This document shows positions 1-8,640 of a stretch of DNA of 64,000 nt, piece by piece. Position numbers and translations under genes: made by a program. This stretch comes from Enterovibrio sp045679545 (GTDB taxonomy: Bacteria; Pseudomonadota; Gammaproteobacteria; Enterobacterales; Vibrionaceae): the NCBI RefSeq assembly GCF_045679545.1, contig NZ_CP166194.1:62001-126000 (forward strand), given 5' to 3'. Within the stretch, counting starts at the first letter, position 1. The number at the start of each line of letters is the position of its first letter. The notes below the pieces were generated by a model. That model saw only the letters and a list, made by a program, of their open reading frames with translations, did not search any database and was not told where the DNA came from.

Positions 1-162
1 ACTATCGCTGGGTAGCGCAGTGAGGGTATCGTGAAGAGTAGGGAGGTCGACGCCGGCGGAAAAAGACAATAAAGGCGCGGGTAGCGCCTTTATGCCTGCT
101 TGGTTGAGGCTGTTAGCCAGCTCAAAACAGGCAGGCGCCGGACGGACGACCACAACGGTCAT
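1..162 (-). CDS. hemD: Uroporphyrinogen-III synthase, N-terminal fragment (cut by window edge)
   Basis: Only the first 54 codons lie in the window. The translation opens with MTVVVVRPAPACFELANSL, typical of HemD, which cyclises and inverts ring D of hydroxymethylbilane to give uroporphyrinogen III in the tetrapyrrole pathway. The ATG overlaps the stop of hemC by four bases (ATGA), the usual sign of translational coupling in hemCD operons. The enzyme core and active-site cleft lie outside the window, so the call rests on the N-terminal motif and on the position directly after hemC. Confidence 0.85.
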   Translation of the reverse strand, partial: MTVVVVRPAPACFELANSLNQAGIKALPAPLLSFSAGVDLPTLHDTLTALPSDS

Positions 163-1094
163 ATTTCGTCCTGATACAACTTTTCAAGAATCGGTCGTGC
201 GCCTTCTGCCAGTAATCGCTCGGCAAGACCTGTTCCTAATTCTTCGGCTTTTTCTAGAGGGCCAGTCACTTCGCCGCGAATAATTTCGCTACCGTCAGGT
301 TCACCGACCAATGCGCGCAAATAGATTTGATCGCCTTGGATTTCTGAATAACTGCCGATAGGTACCTGACAGCCACCTTGTAGGCGGTTGTTCATAGCGC
401 GCTCGCACAATACGCGATAGGTAGTGTTGGCATCGGCTAGTGGTTCAAGCAACGCGCGTACACGCTCATCATCGAGTCGGCATTCAATACCCACGGCGCC
501 TTGCCCAACGGCAGGCAGAATTTCTTCTGGCTCGATTTCGTTACGAATACGATCGTGCAGCCCAAGACGTTTCAAGCCTGCTGCAGCAAGAATTATGGCG
601 TCATACTCCCCGTTATCCAGTTTACCCAGACGTGTCCCCACATTACCGCGCAGATCGTTAACAACGAGGTCGGGGCGCATTTCACGCAGTTGGCACTGAC
701 GACGTAAGCTCGATGTTCCCACAATCGCGCCTTGTGGTAGATCGCTGATGCTGGCATACGTGTTCGAAACAAAGGCATCACGCGGGTCGTCGCGCTCACA
801 GATAGTGACCAATCCTAGCCCTTCAGGAAATTCCACAGGGACGTCTTTCATTGAGTGAACGGCGATATCTGCACGTCCTTCCAGCATGGCTTGTTCCAGC
901 TCTTTCACGAACAGGCCTTTGCCTCCCACTTTCGCGAGTGGTGTATCGAGAATAATGTCGCCCTTGGTCACCATAGGCACCAGCTCAACCACCAGGCCGG
1001 GGTGTGTATTCTCGAGAGCAGCTTTAACATATTCGGCCTGCCACAGCGCCAATGGGCTTTGGCGAGTCGCGATGCGGATGGGCGTTGAATTCAT
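159..1094 (-). CDS. hemC: Porphobilinogen deaminase (hydroxymethylbilane synthase)
   Basis: The enzyme joins four porphobilinogen units into hydroxymethylbilane for haem and sirohaem synthesis in the cytosol. The protein starts MNSTPIRIATRQSPLALWQA, the classic HemC N-terminus. It has VGTSSLRRQCQL in the middle and GGCQVPIGSY near residue 242, which carries the cysteine that binds the dipyrromethane cofactor. At 311 residues it matches the family (E. coli 313). I chose the ATG at 1094 because GGA lies about 8 bases upstream; an in-frame ATG at 1133 would add 13 residues unlike the family. It is divergent from cyaA, as in enterobacteria, and coupled to hemD downstream. Confidence 0.97.
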   Translation of the reverse strand: MNSTPIRIATRQSPLALWQAEYVKAALENTHPGLVVELVPMVTKGDIILDTPLAKVGGKGLFVKELEQAMLEGRADIAVHSMKDVPVEFPEGLGLVTICERDDPRDAFVSNTYASISDLPQGAIVGTSSLRRQCQLREMRPDLVVNDLRGNVGTRLGKLDNGEYDAIILAAAGLKRLGLHDRIRNEIEPEEILPAVGQGAVGIECRLDDERVRALLEPLADANTTYRVLCERAMNNRLQGGCQVPIGSYSEIQGDQIYLRALVGEPDGSEIIRGEVTGPLEKAEELGTGLAERLLAEGARPILEKLYQDEI

Positions 1095-1636
1095 AGTGGG
1101 TTCCATGTGATTTGCATGCACCAATCGTATCATCGCTGCTTATCAGCAAACCACCTCAAGATGCAGGATTTCAGAACTCAGTCGGTACAGTGAGGCAGTG
1201 CAACGCGGCGCGTGGCGGATAAGCCTCTTCTTGGTGAGTGGATTTGAGTGACGAGTAGGATCTGTGGCAAGTAAAATGCGTGGATACTTATCGTACAAAT
1301 AGCGAAAACGGCGAGCTATCAGGCAGGGTGGCGAGTCTAAATTGTGCGAATCCTTGCGCCATAGACTATCCTGTGTGATATGGATCAAATATTATTGTTC
1401 AAATTAGGGTGTGAAACGCTACTTGGTTCACCTTATTTTGAATCAAATTTGAGATAAAGCGTTGTGTGTCTCACAGTTCTGGTCATATAGTGAGCAATGT
1501 TAAGCAAAAGCGTTGTGTCGTTGCTTGCTTTACGCTCGGAGTAAAAACTGTTAGATTGATCACGTTTTTATCCATGGGACTCGCGTTGGTATTTCGTTGA
1601 GGCCTGTTTCGTTGACTAGGATGTCGGCAACTTTGG
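1095..1636. other. hemC–cyaA divergent intergenic region
   Basis: About 540 bases separate the divergent hemC and cyaA genes. I see a CRP-like site (separate entry) and no convincing coding sequence. A GTGAA/TTCAC inverted repeat near 1411-1431 has the wrong spacing for CRP. cyaA genes commonly have long leaders and several promoters, but I could not assign core promoter elements with confidence. Confidence 0.6.
1374..1389. promoter_or_regulatory. Candidate CRP-cAMP binding site upstream of cyaA
   Basis: TGTGATATGGATCAAA fits the CRP consensus TGTGA-N6-TCACA with a perfect left half and three of five bases in the right half. CRP represses cyaA in E. coli as feedback on cAMP production, so a site here is expected. 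It lies about 250 bases upstream of the start codon; which of the two divergent genes it controls is not resolved. Confidence 0.5.
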
Positions 1637-4201
1637 ATGTTAATCTTGCAAAACTATGTTGATCAGCAAATAGAGCGTCTTAATGCCTTCAATCGAGTAA
1701 GATTGGAGCGCGCACGAAGCGCTATGCATTCTCAGGCCGTTAACGTGTTTAACGTATTGCCTGCCTTGCTGCACTTCAATCATCCGGCCGTCCCTGGCTA
1801 TTTAGAACGCAGTGTTGTTCATGGCATTGCTAGCTTTACCCTCTCTGACATTCAACAAGATTTTGTCAATGATTGTGCATTGGCATCGAACACGTCCGCG
1901 CCGGAAAAGCCTATTTCTCAAGATTTCCCTATCAAAGGTATGTTCTCTATGGGCAGTACCGCGTCGATGGGGCAAAGCCTGAGCAGTGATTTAGATATTT
2001 GGGTGTGCGTGCAGCAGTGGGTCAGCGAAGAAGAGCGTTCAATGCTTGATGCTAAGTGTTCGCTCATTTCTGATTGGGCTATGTCACAAGGCGTAGAAGT
2101 GAACTTCTTCGTGATGTGTGAGCAGCGTTTCCGTCAAAACCTTGCTCAGGAAATGACGTCAGACAACTGTGGATCCAGTCAGCACTATCTTTTGTTAGAT
2201 GAATTCTATCGCTCGGCTCTGCACCTCGCCGGTCAGCAACTGCTGTGGTACTTGGTGCCGCCAGAAATGGAAAACTGCTATGAAGAGTACGTGGGTGAGA
2301 TGATCGCCAGCGGTGCTCTTCGTCGTGATGACTGGGTCGATTTTGGCGGGTTGCCCTCGATTCCAGCCGAAGAGTATTTTGGCTCTAGCCTTTGGCAACT
2401 ATATAAGAGTATCGACTCGCCGTATAAGTCGGTACTGAAAGCGATTTTGCTCGAAGCGTATTCTTGGGAATACCCGGGTACACAGCTTCTTAGCGTTGAC
2501 GGTAAACGCCGGTTCTTCTCTGGTATGGTGGATGTGTATCAGTCGGATGCTTATTACCTGATGCTTGAGAAAGTCACGCGTTATCTTGAGCGCATTGACG
2601 ATCATCGTCGCCTCGACTTGGTGCGTCGCTGTTTCTACCTCAAAACCCATGAAAAGCTGACCCGTGAAGCAGGCCCTGGCTCTGTGCCTTGGCGTCGTGA
2701 AGTATTGTGCGTACTGACCCGAGAGTGGGGTTGGACACAAGACGAAATCGCACGTTTGGACAACCGTCGTAACTGGAAGGTTGAAGAAGTCAAAGTGGCG
2801 CACAATGAGCTGTTGGAAGCCTTGATGCTGAGCTATCGTAACCTGATACGCTTTGCGCGTCGCAACGACATTACCTCCGCGATTAGTCCCGAAGATATCA
2901 GTATTCTGGCGCGTAAGCTGTACGCCGCATTTGAAGTGTTGCCGGGTAAAGTCACCTTACTTAACCCTCAGCTATCCCCAGATTTGCACGAACCTAACCT
3001 GACCTTGATACAAGTGCCAGAAGACCGCAATAATCCACCGGGCTGGTATCTGTATAAGCAATCGCTTAAACCTGTCGACATCATTGGTCGTGCGCCATTA
3101 GAGCACAACCGATATTTGTCCAAGCTGGTGGCATGGGCGTACTTTAATGGCATGCTGACGGAATCAACCTGTTTACACACTGTGGCGCGTACCAGCGAAG
3201 TTGACATCGACAAGCTTTATCAGCTGGTCAGTGATATGCGAAATACCTTCTCGGTACGTCGACCACAGCCGTCTTTGCAGGCGTTGTCGAGCCCTTGTGA
3301 AATCCGCAAACTGGCACTGTTCATTAACCTTGAGCACGATCCAACGTCTAAATTAAAGCAGCCGTCCGTTCGATTTGATTTCAAAAACACTGACATCTTC
3401 AGTTATGGCTCAGAGCAGCAATGCTTGGTGGGTAGCGTCGATTTGGTTTACCGCAACAGCTGGAATGAAGTGCGTACCCTGAACTTCAAGGGTGATAACG
3501 CTATGTTGGATGTGTTGAAGACCCTGCTGGGTAAGATGCACCAAGATGCTATTCCTCCTGAGTCTGTTGATGTGTTCTGCTACGCCGGAAAAATGCGCGG
3601 CTTGATCCGTAATTTGGTGTATCAGATGGTAGCAGAGTGCATCGATATGCGATTGAAGCCAGTCGATCAGGAAAAGCGCCGCCGCTTTAAAGCGATTCGT
3701 GTGGCAGATCAAACCTTCGGCTTGTTTTTCGAACGCCGCGGCGTATCGGTACAAAAACTCGAGAACTCAGTGGAGTTTTATCGCTCAATCTCTACCAATA
3801 AGATCACGGGCTCACCGCTGGTGGTATTGGATAAAGAAGGTGAAGTTCATCCGCCTGAAGTGGTCGATGCCTATGCCAGTGAAGGCTTGATCCAATTCTT
3901 CTTCGAGGATTGCCGCGAAGGGTTCAACATCTATGTGTTGGATGAAAACAATCGCGTTGAAATGTATCGCCAATGCAGTGGTGACAAAGAAGAAATGGTG
4001 CAGGGCGTGAACCGCTTCTACACATCTTCTCAGGAAAAAGTGAGCTTTAGCGGCCAAGCCGTAAACTTCAACTTACCCCAGTTTTACGACATCATCCATC
4101 AGGCTGATGGACGTGCGCAGGTGATGCCTTATAAGAGTGACCGCCAGTGGCAACGCGGTGCGGAAACGCGCGTTGAAGCGGCGCAGACTGCTTCTCGGTA
4201 A
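1637..4201 (+). CDS. cyaA: Class I adenylate cyclase
   Basis: CyaA converts ATP to cAMP, the effector of CRP, and is peripheral to the cytoplasmic membrane. The catalytic nucleotidyltransferase half contains GSTASMGQSLSSDLDIWV (around residue 107), which has the GS and DxD metal-binding signature. Further blocks such as EEYFGSSLWQLYKSIDSPYK and SYRNLIRFARRN match class I cyclases, and the C-terminal regulatory half has FNLPQFYDI. The length of 854 residues is normal. The start is uncertain: the in-frame TTG at 1646 has GGAT seven bases upstream and gives an N-terminus closer to the family, and E. coli cyaA also uses TTG. The call is certain; only the first three codons are in doubt. Confidence 0.97.
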   Translation: MLILQNYVDQQIERLNAFNRVRLERARSAMHSQAVNVFNVLPALLHFNHPAVPGYLERSVVHGIASFTLSDIQQDFVNDCALASNTSAPEKPISQDFPIKGMFSMGSTASMGQSLSSDLDIWVCVQQWVSEEERSMLDAKCSLISDWAMSQGVEVNFFVMCEQRFRQNLAQEMTSDNCGSSQHYLLLDEFYRSALHLAGQQLLWYLVPPEMENCYEEYVGEMIASGALRRDDWVDFGGLPSIPAEEYFGSSLWQLYKSIDSPYKSVLKAILLEAYSWEYPGTQLLSVDGKRRFFSGMVDVYQSDAYYLMLEKVTRYLERIDDHRRLDLVRRCFYLKTHEKLTREAGPGSVPWRREVLCVLTREWGWTQDEIARLDNRRNWKVEEVKVAHNELLEALMLSYRNLIRFARRNDITSAISPEDISILARKLYAAFEVLPGKVTLLNPQLSPDLHEPNLTLIQVPEDRNNPPGWYLYKQSLKPVDIIGRAPLEHNRYLSKLVAWAYFNGMLTESTCLHTVARTSEVDIDKLYQLVSDMRNTFSVRRPQPSLQALSSPCEIRKLALFINLEHDPTSKLKQPSVRFDFKNTDIFSYGSEQQCLVGSVDLVYRNSWNEVRTLNFKGDNAMLDVLKTLLGKMHQDAIPPESVDVFCYAGKMRGLIRNLVYQMVAECIDMRLKPVDQEKRRRFKAIRVADQTFGLFFERRGVSVQKLENSVEFYRSISTNKITGSPLVVLDKEGEVHPPEVVDAYASEGLIQFFFEDCREGFNIYVLDENNRVEMYRQCSGDKEEMVQGVNRFYTSSQEKVSFSGQAVNFNLPQFYDIIHQADGRAQVMPYKSDRQWQRGAETRVEAAQTASR

Positions 4202-4230
4202 ATCTAATCGAACTTAAACATAAATATAAA

Positions 4231-4268
4231 CGTCGCTGAAATCGCGTGATTTCAGCGACGTTGTTTTT
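4231..4268 (+). terminator. Rho-independent terminator of cyaA
   Basis: A perfect stem made of CGTCGCTGAAATC and its complement, with a short GCG-containing loop, is followed by TTGTTTTT. It lies 30 bases after the cyaA stop and upstream of the convergent cyaY. Confidence 0.9.
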
Positions 4269-4301
4269 ATGCCTTGATGAAGCGCTTTTGCAATGGACGC
4301 T

Positions 4302-4613
4302 TTACCAATTAACCTCTTCGCCAGAATGCTTGCGACATTCTTGTTTGACCATGTCGCTAAACTCCACGCCGGTCTTGCTACAAAGCCATTTTCCTTCTTT
4401 ATAGGCGAAGTGGAAGCCGCCTGATTTCGAGGCCAACCAGATCTCTGACATCGGCTCTTGACGGTTAATGATGATCTGACTGCGGTCTTCGAAATCCAGT
4501 GTCAGAACATTACCAGATGTTTCGTAATCGATATCTGCACCGCATTCATCGATACCTTCCTCGATGGCCATCCATTCTGCGTCGACAAGTTCATGGTATT
4601 CACTGGTGTTCAT
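4302..4613 (-). CDS. cyaY: Frataxin-like iron donor/regulator CyaY
   Basis: CyaY is the bacterial frataxin. It binds iron and the cysteine desulfurase IscS and modulates iron-sulfur cluster assembly. The 103-residue protein (E. coli 106) has the acidic N-terminal helix (MNTSEYHELVDAEWMAIEEG) that carries the iron-binding carboxylates. The central strand segment SEIWLASKSGGFHF matches the conserved frataxin beta-sheet. It converges with cyaA and diverges from lptM, the standard gammaproteobacterial arrangement. Confidence 0.96.
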   Translation of the reverse strand: MNTSEYHELVDAEWMAIEEGIDECGADIDYETSGNVLTLDFEDRSQIIINRQEPMSEIWLASKSGGFHFAYKEGKWLCSKTGVEFSDMVKQECRKHSGEEVNW

Positions 4614-4687
4614 TGTATTCCGTCCTATTGCTTTTCAGTGTGTTGATGCGATTATAGAGGGCATTAACTTTTGGATCACTGGCATAA

Positions 4688-4858
4688 ATGATGCGAACAA
4701 CCCTGAAACTTGTTGTGCTGGCCGCAATTACCTTGCTGTCTGCATGTGGCCAACAAGGCCCACTCTATTTTCCCGAAGACACGCCTGCGCAAAACAGTGC
4801 ACCAGCAGAAACGGGAAACACACAGGATACGCAAGCTCAGGGCGTTGATCAGCCATAA
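4688..4858 (+). CDS. lptM: LPS-assembly lipoprotein LptM (YifL family)
   Basis: This 56-residue gene has a signal peptide ending in the lipobox LLSAC and continues GQQGPLYFPED, the hallmark LxACGQxGPLYxP of LptM/YifL. In E. coli LptM is an outer-membrane lipoprotein that binds the LptD/LptE translocon and promotes correct disulfide formation in LptD. Its conserved part is the first dozen residues after the lipid-bearing cysteine; the Gln/Thr-rich tail here is low complexity, as expected. Two ATG codons in tandem (4688 and 4691) could start it. It lies between cyaY and lysA, 24 bases before the latter, matching the cyaY–yifL–dapF order of enterobacteria with lysA inserted. Confidence 0.93.
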   Translation: MMRTTLKLVVLAAITLLSACGQQGPLYFPEDTPAQNSAPAETGNTQDTQAQGVDQP

Positions 4859-4882
4859 TATATCGGACAGGGAAGAACGACG

Positions 4883-6136
4883 TTGGATTACTTCAATTAT
4901 CAGGATGACGGACAGCTTTGGGCTGAAGAGCTGCCATTGGCGCAATTGGCTGAAACCTATGGCACGCCGCTATATGTTTATTCGCGTGCGACGCTAGAGC
5001 GCCATTGGCATGCGTTTAATAACGCGGTTGGCGATCACCCACATCTGATTTGTTATGCCGTGAAGGCAAACAGTAACTTGGGCGTGTTGAATGTGCTCGC
5101 CCGTTTAGGGTCAGGGTTTGACATTGTTTCCCAAGGTGAGCTGGAGCGTGTGCTCGCAGCAGGTGGCGATCCAGCGAAAGTGGTGTTTTCTGGGGTGGGT
5201 AAAACGGCACCAGAAATGGCGCGTGCTTTGTCGCTGGGTATTAAATGTTTCAACGTGGAATCGGAAGCCGAGCTTGACCGCCTTAATCAGGTGGCGGGTG
5301 AAATGGGCAAGGTTGCGCCTGTGAGTTTGCGAATCAATCCAGACGTAGACGCCAAAACCCATCCATATATTTCAACGGGTTTGAAAGAGAACAAGTTCGG
5401 TATTGCGTTCGATCGTGCACGTGAGGTTTATCATTACGCCCACAACTTGCCTCACCTCAACATTCACGGCATTGATTGCCATATTGGCTCTCAGTTAACC
5501 GATCTGGCCCCGTTTATTGAATCAACCGATCGCTTGCTGGCACTGATAGATGAGCTGCGTGAAGATGGTATTAACATTACGCACCTTGATGTTGGTGGTG
5601 GCTTGGGCGTGACCTATCACGATGAAAAACCGCCTCAGCCGTCTGAATATGCCAAAGCATTGTTAGATCGTCTGGAAAATCATCAGGATATTGAACTGGT
5701 GTTTGAGCCGGGTCGCGCCATTGCTGCTAATGCCGGTGTGTTGTTGACTAAAGTGGAATTTCTCAAGCACAACGCCGAGAAAAATTTCGCCATTATTGAT
5801 GCGGCGATGAATGATTTACTGCGTCCTGCTTTGTATCAAGCATGGCAAGACATTGTGCCACTTCGTCCACGAGACGGCGAAGGCAAAACCTATGACTTGG
5901 TTGGCCCTGTTTGTGAAACGGGCGACTACTTAGGCAAAGACCGTAACTTGGTGTTGGAAGCGGGCGATTTTCTTGCTGTGCGTTCATCAGGTGCATACGG
6001 CTTTGTGATGTCATCGAATTACAATACTCGTAGCCGTGCTGCTGAAGTGATGGTGGACGGCGATCAAGCCCATCTGGTACGTCAGAGAGAGCCACTGGAA
6101 TCACTGTGGCAGTTAGAGCAGATTTTGCCTGAATAA
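4883..6136 (+). CDS. lysA: Diaminopimelate decarboxylase
   Basis: LysA decarboxylates meso-diaminopimelate to L-lysine, the last step of lysine synthesis, using pyridoxal phosphate. The 417-residue protein has YAVKANSN with the PLP-binding lysine near residue 58, HIGSQL near 198, the phosphate-binding GGGLGV, FEPGR, and CETGDYLG near the C-terminus. The start is TTG at 4883, preceded by AGGGAAG; no ATG is available nearby. It lies next to dapF, so two steps of the same pathway are cotranscribed, as in vibrios. Confidence 0.97.
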   Translation: MDYFNYQDDGQLWAEELPLAQLAETYGTPLYVYSRATLERHWHAFNNAVGDHPHLICYAVKANSNLGVLNVLARLGSGFDIVSQGELERVLAAGGDPAKVVFSGVGKTAPEMARALSLGIKCFNVESEAELDRLNQVAGEMGKVAPVSLRINPDVDAKTHPYISTGLKENKFGIAFDRAREVYHYAHNLPHLNIHGIDCHIGSQLTDLAPFIESTDRLLALIDELREDGINITHLDVGGGLGVTYHDEKPPQPSEYAKALLDRLENHQDIELVFEPGRAIAANAGVLLTKVEFLKHNAEKNFAIIDAAMNDLLRPALYQAWQDIVPLRPRDGEGKTYDLVGPVCETGDYLGKDRNLVLEAGDFLAVRSSGAYGFVMSSNYNTRSRAAEVMVDGDQAHLVRQREPLESLWQLEQILPE

Positions 6137-6145
6137 AGGAACCGG

Positions 6146-6976
6146 ATGCAGATACAATTTTCGAAAATGCATGGTCTTGGCAACGACTTTATGGTGGTTG
6201 ATTGCGTGACACAAAATGCGTACTTCTCTCCGGATATGATCCGTCGCTTGGCGGACAGAAACACGGGGGTGGGGTTTGATCAGTTGTTGGTGGTCGAGCC
6301 TCCCTATGATCCGGAAAGCGATTTTCATTACCGGATCTTCAATGCTGACAGCAGTGAAGTAGAGCAGTGTGGCAACGGTGCGCGCTGTTTTGCGCGCTTC
6401 GTTCGCATGAAAGGGCTGACCAACAAGCATCAAATCCAGGTGACAACCAAATCCGGCAAGATGGTGCTGAATGTTGACGGTGACGATCGGGTCACGGTTA
6501 ACATGGGCGAGCCGATTTGGGAGCCATCGAAAATCCCCTTTCGCGCAAACACAGAAGAAAAAACCTATATTTTACGTGTAGGGGATAAAACCTTGTTTGT
6601 GGGCGCAGTGAGTATGGGTAATCCACATTGTGTCACTGTGGTGGATGATGTGGACACCGCAGACGTGGAATCGCTCGGGCCTTTGGTGGAATCCCATGAA
6701 CGTTTCCCTGAGCGTGTTAATGCTGGATTCATGCAGGTGGTTTCTCGCCATGAAATCCGACTTCGTGTTTATGAACGCGGTGCCGGTGAAACTCAAGCCT
6801 GTGGTAGCGGCGCTTGTGCAGCGGTGGCTGTCGGCATTGCACAAGGCTTGCTTGATGAGTCAGTACGCGTGCAATTGCCGGGTGGCGATCTACACATTCG
6901 CTGGCGTGGTCCGGGTCATCCTTTGCATATGTCCGGCCCTGCTTCACATGTTTATGATGGACAAATAACAGTATGA
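6146..6976 (+). CDS. dapF: Diaminopimelate epimerase
   Basis: DapF interconverts LL- and meso-diaminopimelate without a cofactor, feeding both lysine and peptidoglycan synthesis. Both catalytic cysteines are visible: CGNGARC (around residue 73) and ACGSGACA (around residue 219). The opening MQIQFSKMHGLGNDFMVVD is characteristic. The length is 276 residues against 274 in E. coli. It starts nine bases after lysA and its stop overlaps the DUF484 start by four bases. Confidence 0.98.
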   Translation: MQIQFSKMHGLGNDFMVVDCVTQNAYFSPDMIRRLADRNTGVGFDQLLVVEPPYDPESDFHYRIFNADSSEVEQCGNGARCFARFVRMKGLTNKHQIQVTTKSGKMVLNVDGDDRVTVNMGEPIWEPSKIPFRANTEEKTYILRVGDKTLFVGAVSMGNPHCVTVVDDVDTADVESLGPLVESHERFPERVNAGFMQVVSRHEIRLRVYERGAGETQACGSGACAAVAVGIAQGLLDESVRVQLPGGDLHIRWRGPGHPLHMSGPASHVYDGQITV

Positions 6977-7647
6977 CGGAGCTTTCCAAGCTCGAAGGGC
7001 CACTGGCAAAAGCGCTTACCGATGATGCCGTGGCCAGCTATTTGAAAGACAATCCTGACTTTTTTCTTAGCCAGCCTAAACTGCTGGAGCAACTTCGACT
7101 CTCTCATCCACAACGTGGCGCGGTTTCTTTGGTTGAAATACAGCTAAGCCGATTGCGCGAACGTGTCGCTGAGCTAGAAGAAGACATCACCCAATTGATG
7201 AGTATTGCCGCTGGGAATGAAAACCTGTTTCGTGCTTTCTCGCAGGCGCACAAAGCTTTGTTTGCAGCCAGTCGTGAGCAGGATATTCATCAGGCTTTAC
7301 GTACTTTAGCTTCGTCGCTGCAGCTTTCAGTCAGTTTGCGTTTGTATGATATTGGCCATCATGCCTTAAATAGAAAAAGTGTGGATGCCATCAAAGCGGC
7401 GCATTTTTGCGGTCAGCATGTTTACTTGGGTCGTCTTCGTAAGGCCGATGGCGAGCTATTTATCAGTCACGCGCCAGAGCTAGGCTCCTATGCGTTAGTG
7501 CCTGTATCCAAAGGGAAAGAGTTAGGCTTCTTGTCGTTTGCCAGCAAAGATGGTGGACACTTCCAGCCTAGCATGGACACCCTGTTTGTTGAGCAAATTG
7601 CAGAACACATTGCCATCCTTCTCACCAAGTGGCAGACGGGCGAATGA
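6973..7647 (+). CDS. DUF484 family protein (GAF-like)
   Basis: This 224-residue cytosolic protein belongs to DUF484, found between dapF and xerC in most gammaproteobacteria (YigA in E. coli). The N-terminus has the family signature VASYLKDNPDFFLSQPKLL, then LRLSHPQRGAVSLVEIQ, a helical linker and a GAF-like C-terminal half. The biochemical role is unknown. Overlaps with dapF (4 bases) and xerC (4 bases) indicate tight translational coupling. Confidence 0.93.
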   Translation: MTELSKLEGPLAKALTDDAVASYLKDNPDFFLSQPKLLEQLRLSHPQRGAVSLVEIQLSRLRERVAELEEDITQLMSIAAGNENLFRAFSQAHKALFAASREQDIHQALRTLASSLQLSVSLRLYDIGHHALNRKSVDAIKAAHFCGQHVYLGRLRKADGELFISHAPELGSYALVPVSKGKELGFLSFASKDGGHFQPSMDTLFVEQIAEHIAILLTKWQTGE

Positions 7648-8558
7648 GCCTGCCTTCGGCCTTGGAAAAACCGCTGGCGCGATTTTTTGATTACATGATC
7701 CGTGAGCGAGGTTTAAGTCGCTACACAGAATCGAATTACCGCCAGCAACTGACCGCCTGCGCCACATTTCTGCAAGACTCTGGTGTGGCCGAATGGAAAG
7801 ACGTTGATGCAGGCTGGGTACGTCAAATTGCCTCGCAAGCCAAGCGGGAACGGCTAAAGCCGGGCAGCATTGCTCTGCGTTTATCCGCCCTGCGTAGTTT
7901 CTTTGATTTTATGGTTGCCGATGGCGTCTTGGGGGCGAACCCTGCCAAAGGTGTTGCTGCGCCTAAACAAGGGCGCACTTTGCCGAAAAACCTCGATGTG
8001 GATGAAATCAACCAGCTGATGTCGGTCGATTCGGACGACCCCTTGTCTATACGCGATCGCGCCATGATGGAGTTAATGTATGGCGCAGGGCTGCGTTTGT
8101 CTGAGCTTACCGGCTTAAACCTTCGAGATGTGGCGGTGCGAAAAGGCGATCTTCGCGTCATCGGTAAGGGCGACAAAGAACGTATTGTACCGTTTACCGG
8201 CATGGCCAAAGAGTGGCTGATTAATTGGATTAAAGTGCGCAATCTGTTGTTGAAAGGGCCCGAAGAAGCGCTGTTTATTTCTAAATTAGGCAGCCGAATT
8301 TCGGCGCGCAGCGTACAAAAACGTATGGCTGAGTGGGGACAAAAGCAAGCGGTGAACAGCCACATTAACCCACACAAACTCAGACACAGCTTTGCGACAC
8401 ATATGTTGGAGTCATCCGGCGATCTACGCGCCGTGCAAGAATTGCTGGGGCATGCTGACTTGTCAACAACACAGGTCTATACCCACTTGGACTTTCAGCA
8501 TCTCGCCAAAGTCTACGACGCCGCTCATCCGAGAGCGCGCAAACGAAAAAGCGATTAG
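7644..8558 (+). CDS. xerC: Tyrosine recombinase XerC
   Basis: XerC works with XerD at dif to resolve chromosome dimers before division. The N-terminal SAM-like core-binding domain is followed by the catalytic domain with GAGLRLSELTGLN (arm II arginine), HKLRHSFATHML (His and Arg), LLGHADLSTTQVYTH (His and the tyrosine nucleophile) and the conserved lysine in GKGDKER. The length of 304 residues is normal (E. coli 298). I chose ATG 7644, which overlaps the previous stop as ATGA; a GTG at 7629 would add five non-conserved residues. Confidence 0.97.
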   Translation: MSLPSALEKPLARFFDYMIRERGLSRYTESNYRQQLTACATFLQDSGVAEWKDVDAGWVRQIASQAKRERLKPGSIALRLSALRSFFDFMVADGVLGANPAKGVAAPKQGRTLPKNLDVDEINQLMSVDSDDPLSIRDRAMMELMYGAGLRLSELTGLNLRDVAVRKGDLRVIGKGDKERIVPFTGMAKEWLINWIKVRNLLLKGPEEALFISKLGSRISARSVQKRMAEWGQKQAVNSHINPHKLRHSFATHMLESSGDLRAVQELLGHADLSTTQVYTHLDFQHLAKVYDAAHPRARKRKSD

Positions 8559-8640
8559 ACGCTAGATCTTGTGAAAACACGGATCTGGTGAAAGCAGGCA
8601 TCAGGCGAATACAGGCAACGGAACGAGAAGAGGATCGCGC

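Noticed and set aside
1143..1388. 81-codon minus-strand frame between hemC and cyaA
   Set aside because: Composition is unlike a protein of this genome, there is no ribosome site, and it covers the candidate CRP site; judged non-coding.
1411..1432. GTGAA/TTCAC repeat upstream of cyaA as a second CRP site
   Set aside because: The spacer is 11 bases where CRP requires 6.
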